Below, piece after piece: positions 61,351-64,000 of a stretch of 64,000 nucleotides of DNA. Under the pieces are notes generated by a model that saw only the letters and a list, made by a program, of their open reading frames with translations, had not been told where the DNA came from and ran no database searches. The stretch is from Ga0077548 sp035440445 (lineage in GTDB: Bacteria; Pseudomonadota; Alphaproteobacteria; Rhizobiales; Xanthobacteraceae): the NCBI GenBank assembly GCA_035440445.1, contig DAORMJ010000005.1, forward strand, positions 101,258 through 165,257. The letters run 5' to 3'. How positions within the stretch are numbered: the first letter of the stretch is position 1; each line of letters opens with the position of its first letter. Made by a program: the position numbers and the translations under genes.

Positions 61351-63665
61351 TGGCGACGCACGGAAAATCCGGAAATCGCCTTGTCGGCGCGCCGATCGAG
61401 CGTGTCGAGGATCTTCGCTTTCTTCGCGGCAAAGGCAATTACGTAGACGACCAATCGCTTCCGAACCAGGTGTACGCAGCCATTTTGCGAAGCTCAGTAC
61501 CTCATGGGCGGATTCGCAAGATCGATAAAACGCGCGCATTGAAAATGCCCGGTGTGCATGCGGTTATTACTGCATCCGATATCGGGGCTGATGTCCCTGT
61601 CATTCCGATTCGTTTGCAGCCGCTGCCGGAAGTGTTTCCCCTTCGGCAACCGGTCATTGCCGTGGATAAAGTCAGATATGTCGGAGAACCCGTCGCCGTG
61701 GTTATCGCCGATAGCCCGGGTCTTGCCGAAGATGCGCTTGAATATGTCGACGTCGACATTGAACCACTCCCGGTCGTGGCAAGCCGTAAGGCCTCAGGCA
61801 CCGACGAAAGCCTGCTCTTTCCAGAATACAAAACCAATCTCGCCAAGCGTTTCACAGGCCTGAAGGGCAATACCGCAGCAGCCTTCGAAGGTGCGCACTA
61901 CATAAAAAAGCAGCGTCTGGCAGTGCAACGGCACATGGCGCTGCCGATGGAGCCGCGCGGTTTGCTGGCGGATTGGCAAAAGCATGAGAACCGCCTCACC
62001 GTCTATGGCGCCGGTAAGGTGCTCTTTTTCAACCGCCGGGCAGTCGCGGAGATGCTCGGCTTTGACGAGTCGTCGGTCGTGCTGATCGAGAACGACATAG
62101 GAGGCGGCTTCGGCGCGCGGGGCGAATTTTATCCCGAAGACTTTTTGATTCCCTTTTCGTCGTACTTCCTCGGACGTCCGGTGAAATGGAACGAGGATCG
62201 CCGCGAAAATCTGAGCGCCATGAACCATGCGCGCGAAATGGAAGCGGAGTATGAGCTTGCCTGCGACGCCGATGGCACCATTCGCGGTATTCGTGGTCAT
62301 GTCGACGTGGACAACGGCGCGTATGTTCGCTCGAACGGCCTGACGCCGCCTCGTAACGTAGCGCAGTTCACAACCGGCCCGTACCGCATCCCGAATATTC
62401 ATATCGACGTATCAGTGCGTCTGACCAACAAAACGCCATGCGGAACGTATCGGGCTCCCGGGCGCTTTGAAGGAAGCTTTTTTATCGAACGGCTCATCGA
62501 AATCGCGGCACATGACCTCGGAATCGACCCCATCGAAATGCGGCGGAAGAACCTCGTGAATGCAGGCGAGATGCCATACCCGATGGCAACGATGCAGCAC
62601 ATCGATCCCTACACCGACACGGAATGCGACAGTGGTGATTTTCACGTCACGTTCGATCGCTGCCTGAAGGAATTTGACTGGGATAACAAAATTAAGTTGC
62701 AGGGCAAGAAGATTGACGGGCGCTATCACGGCGTCGCTGCTGGCTGCTTTATTGAAGGCGGCGCTGCCGGGCCGCGCGAAAGCGCAAAGCTGAAACTGGA
62801 TGCGGACGGCTCCATTTCCGTGTTCGTTGGCTCTTCCGCGGTTGGGCAAGGCCTGGAAACCGTGATGGGGCAGATCGCGGCGGACGCTTTGAACGTTCCA
62901 TTTGAACGCGTAAAGGTGTTTCACGGCTCCACGCATTATCTTCGCGAAGGTTTTGGCTCTTATCACTCCCGCTCGACCGTGATGGGAGGTTCCGCAATCC
63001 TGCTCGCCGCCGCGCCGTTCAAGGAAAAACTGCGCAAGGCGGCTGCCAGACGGCTCGAGGCGCCGGAGCAGCAGATTACGCTCATCGACGAGCACGCGGT
63101 GGCGCCGGGCGGAGCGTCGATTGCGTGGAAGGACCTTGCTGCTGACGATATCTCATCGGAAGAGTCGTTCTCCAATACGAAGCATACCTACGCTTACGGC
63201 GCGCATTGCGCGCACGTAGCCGTCGATCCAGGCACCGGACACGTCGAAGTCTTGGATTATGTAACTGTCGAAGACGTCGGAAAGATCATCAATCCGCTGA
63301 CGTTGCACGGACAGGTTATCGGCGCCGTTGTTCAGGGCCTGGGTAGCACCTTCATGGAGCATCTCGTCTATAACGAAGATGGTCAGTTGCTGACCGGCTC
63401 ACTCGCCGATTACGTGGTCCCGCTCGCCGACGATTACCCGGTCATCCGCGGTGTAACGCTCGACGATTATCCATCACCGAACAATCCCCTCGGCGCCAAG
63501 GGTGCAGGTGAGGGCGGTATTATCGCTGTCGGCGGCGTCGCGAGTAACGCAGTCGAGAACGCACTGTCGTCGTTTGGTGTTCGTATCGAAGAGCTTCCGT
63601 TGACGCCCCCCGCCGTCTGGGAACTTATCGAGCAGCGGGTGAATGCCGGAAACGCAAAGATCTGA
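61350..63665 (+). CDS. Molybdenum hydroxylase large subunit (xanthine dehydrogenase family)
   Basis: A 771-residue molybdopterin subunit. It has NDIGGGFGARGEF, GTYRAPGRFEGSF (no CO-dehydrogenase Cys loop), SSAVGQGLETVMGQIAADAL and the catalytic glutamate E721 in GAGEGG. It hydroxylates an aromatic or heterocyclic substrate. It is clearly a paralogue, not a recent duplicate, of the 32608 protein. The regulator gene begins 2 bp downstream. Confidence 0.93.
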   Translation: MATHGKSGNRLVGAPIERVEDLRFLRGKGNYVDDQSLPNQVYAAILRSSVPHGRIRKIDKTRALKMPGVHAVITASDIGADVPVIPIRLQPLPEVFPLRQPVIAVDKVRYVGEPVAVVIADSPGLAEDALEYVDVDIEPLPVVASRKASGTDESLLFPEYKTNLAKRFTGLKGNTAAAFEGAHYIKKQRLAVQRHMALPMEPRGLLADWQKHENRLTVYGAGKVLFFNRRAVAEMLGFDESSVVLIENDIGGGFGARGEFYPEDFLIPFSSYFLGRPVKWNEDRRENLSAMNHAREMEAEYELACDADGTIRGIRGHVDVDNGAYVRSNGLTPPRNVAQFTTGPYRIPNIHIDVSVRLTNKTPCGTYRAPGRFEGSFFIERLIEIAAHDLGIDPIEMRRKNLVNAGEMPYPMATMQHIDPYTDTECDSGDFHVTFDRCLKEFDWDNKIKLQGKKIDGRYHGVAAGCFIEGGAAGPRESAKLKLDADGSISVFVGSSAVGQGLETVMGQIAADALNVPFERVKVFHGSTHYLREGFGSYHSRSTVMGGSAILLAAAPFKEKLRKAAARRLEAPEQQITLIDEHAVAPGGASIAWKDLAADDISSEESFSNTKHTYAYGAHCAHVAVDPGTGHVEVLDYVTVEDVGKIINPLTLHGQVIGAVVQGLGSTFMEHLVYNEDGQLLTGSLADYVVPLADDYPVIRGVTLDDYPSPNNPLGAKGAGEGGIIAVGGVASNAVENALSSFGVRIEELPLTPPAVWELIEQRVNAGNAKI

Positions 63666-63667
63666 CC

Positions 63668-63950
63668 ATGAAAATGAATGCGTTGTTGAGCCGGCGCAAG
63701 TCGACCACTTTGGAAACACCGAGTGCTGCAGCTATCGCCAGATTTTCAGCGGTCAACAATCTGCAGATTGTGCAGACGAAGACGTTGCCTCAACTGGTGC
63801 AGGATCAGTTGCTCCAACTCATCCTCAGCAACCAACTGAAGATGGGCGAGAAGCTGACGGAAGCTGAGCTCGCAGTCCGCCTGGGGGTGAGCCGCGGGCC
63901 CATTCGGGAAGCGTTTCGGGGACTGGAAGAAGCCGGCCTCCTCCAGCTGG
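63668..63950 (+). CDS. GntR-family transcriptional regulator, partial
   Basis: The N-terminal winged helix of a GntR (FadR/FCD-type) regulator: LVQDQLLQLILSNQLKMGEK and TEAELAVRLGVSRGPIREAF with LEEAGL. After about residue 94 the expected wing is replaced by unrelated sequence and a stop at 63979. Read on the minus strand, 63951-64000 encodes a helix like that of a GntR ligand domain (METLVGLYEQLEGQL). The break is at a palindrome CCAGCTGG (63943-63950), so the 3' part is probably an inverted assembly artefact. It is likely the regulator of the 57246-63665 operon. Confidence 0.8.
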
Positions 63951-64000
63951 CCCTCGAGCTGCTCGTAGAGGCCCACTAGGGTCTCCATGTCGGCCGGCTC

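Noticed and set aside
1..64000. CRISPR array, rRNA, intact transposase or integrase genes
   Set aside because: None seen; the mobile character of 18.3-23.1 kb rests only on methyltransferase, DUF5681 and truncated genes.

Overview
The window comes from an alphaproteobacterium, most likely of the Bradyrhizobium/Rhodopseudomonas/Afipia group (Hyphomicrobiales). The evidence is the pairing of NasT/NasS with a globin (bjgb-like) and an FAD reductase (flp-like) in a nitrate-assimilation operon, several branched-chain-type (Liv) ABC transporters wired into catabolic operons, and several molybdenum hydroxylases. It is a draft assembly: one run of 44 N lies inside a gene, and the right edge looks chimeric.

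Region 1 (39-18315, all +) is one long CoA-dependent catabolic operon. It holds two crotonases, a complete Liv transporter (ATPases, permeases, binding protein), a long-chain-type acyl-CoA synthetase, three acyl-CoA dehydrogenases, an R-type (MaoC) hydratase, an SDR of the multifunctional-enzyme-2 type, a thiolase, a CoA-transferase, an HTD2-like dehydratase and a nitroreductase. Together they describe uptake, activation and beta-oxidation of an unknown carboxylic acid, possibly branched, alicyclic or carrying a side chain. No regulator is present in the window.

Region 2 (about 18.36-23.14 kb, mostly -) is a decayed mobile or phage-like block. It contains two copies of a ParB-domain DNA methyltransferase (one intact, one broken by a one-base frameshift, with a mutated catalytic motif and joined to a LysR fragment), two overlapping DUF5681 genes, an orphan terminator and gene-poor sequence. 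It ends against an ABC ATPase that has lost its 5' third.

Region 3 (23.1-41.4 kb) is a divergent catabolic gene set. Leftward run an HpaB-type flavin monooxygenase, a molybdenum-hydroxylase FAD subunit, an asparaginase-like amidase and a dihydroorotase/hydantoinase-like amidohydrolase. Two signal-less binding proteins with an epimerase follow beyond a hairpin. Rightward run the 2Fe-2S and molybdopterin subunits, a second Liv transporter, a flavin reductase, a MarR regulator, CoxG and a 42-residue membrane peptide encoded in a TTGA overlap. Hydroxylase, two-component monooxygenase, cyclic-amide hydrolase and amidase together fit degradation of a nitrogen heterocycle. This is the best candidate for an undescribed pathway.

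Region 4 (42.35-56.75 kb, +) is a full nitrate-assimilation operon: nasT-nasS, a leader with an intrinsic terminator, nrtA-nrtB-nrtD, globin, FAD reductase, ferredoxin-type nitrite reductase, an FeS/flavin reductase, nasA and cysG. Region 5 (57.2-64 kb, +) is a second molybdenum-hydroxylase set with its own SsuABC-like transporter, a GntR-type regulator gene cut at the window edge, and a matching operator-like palindrome at its promoter.
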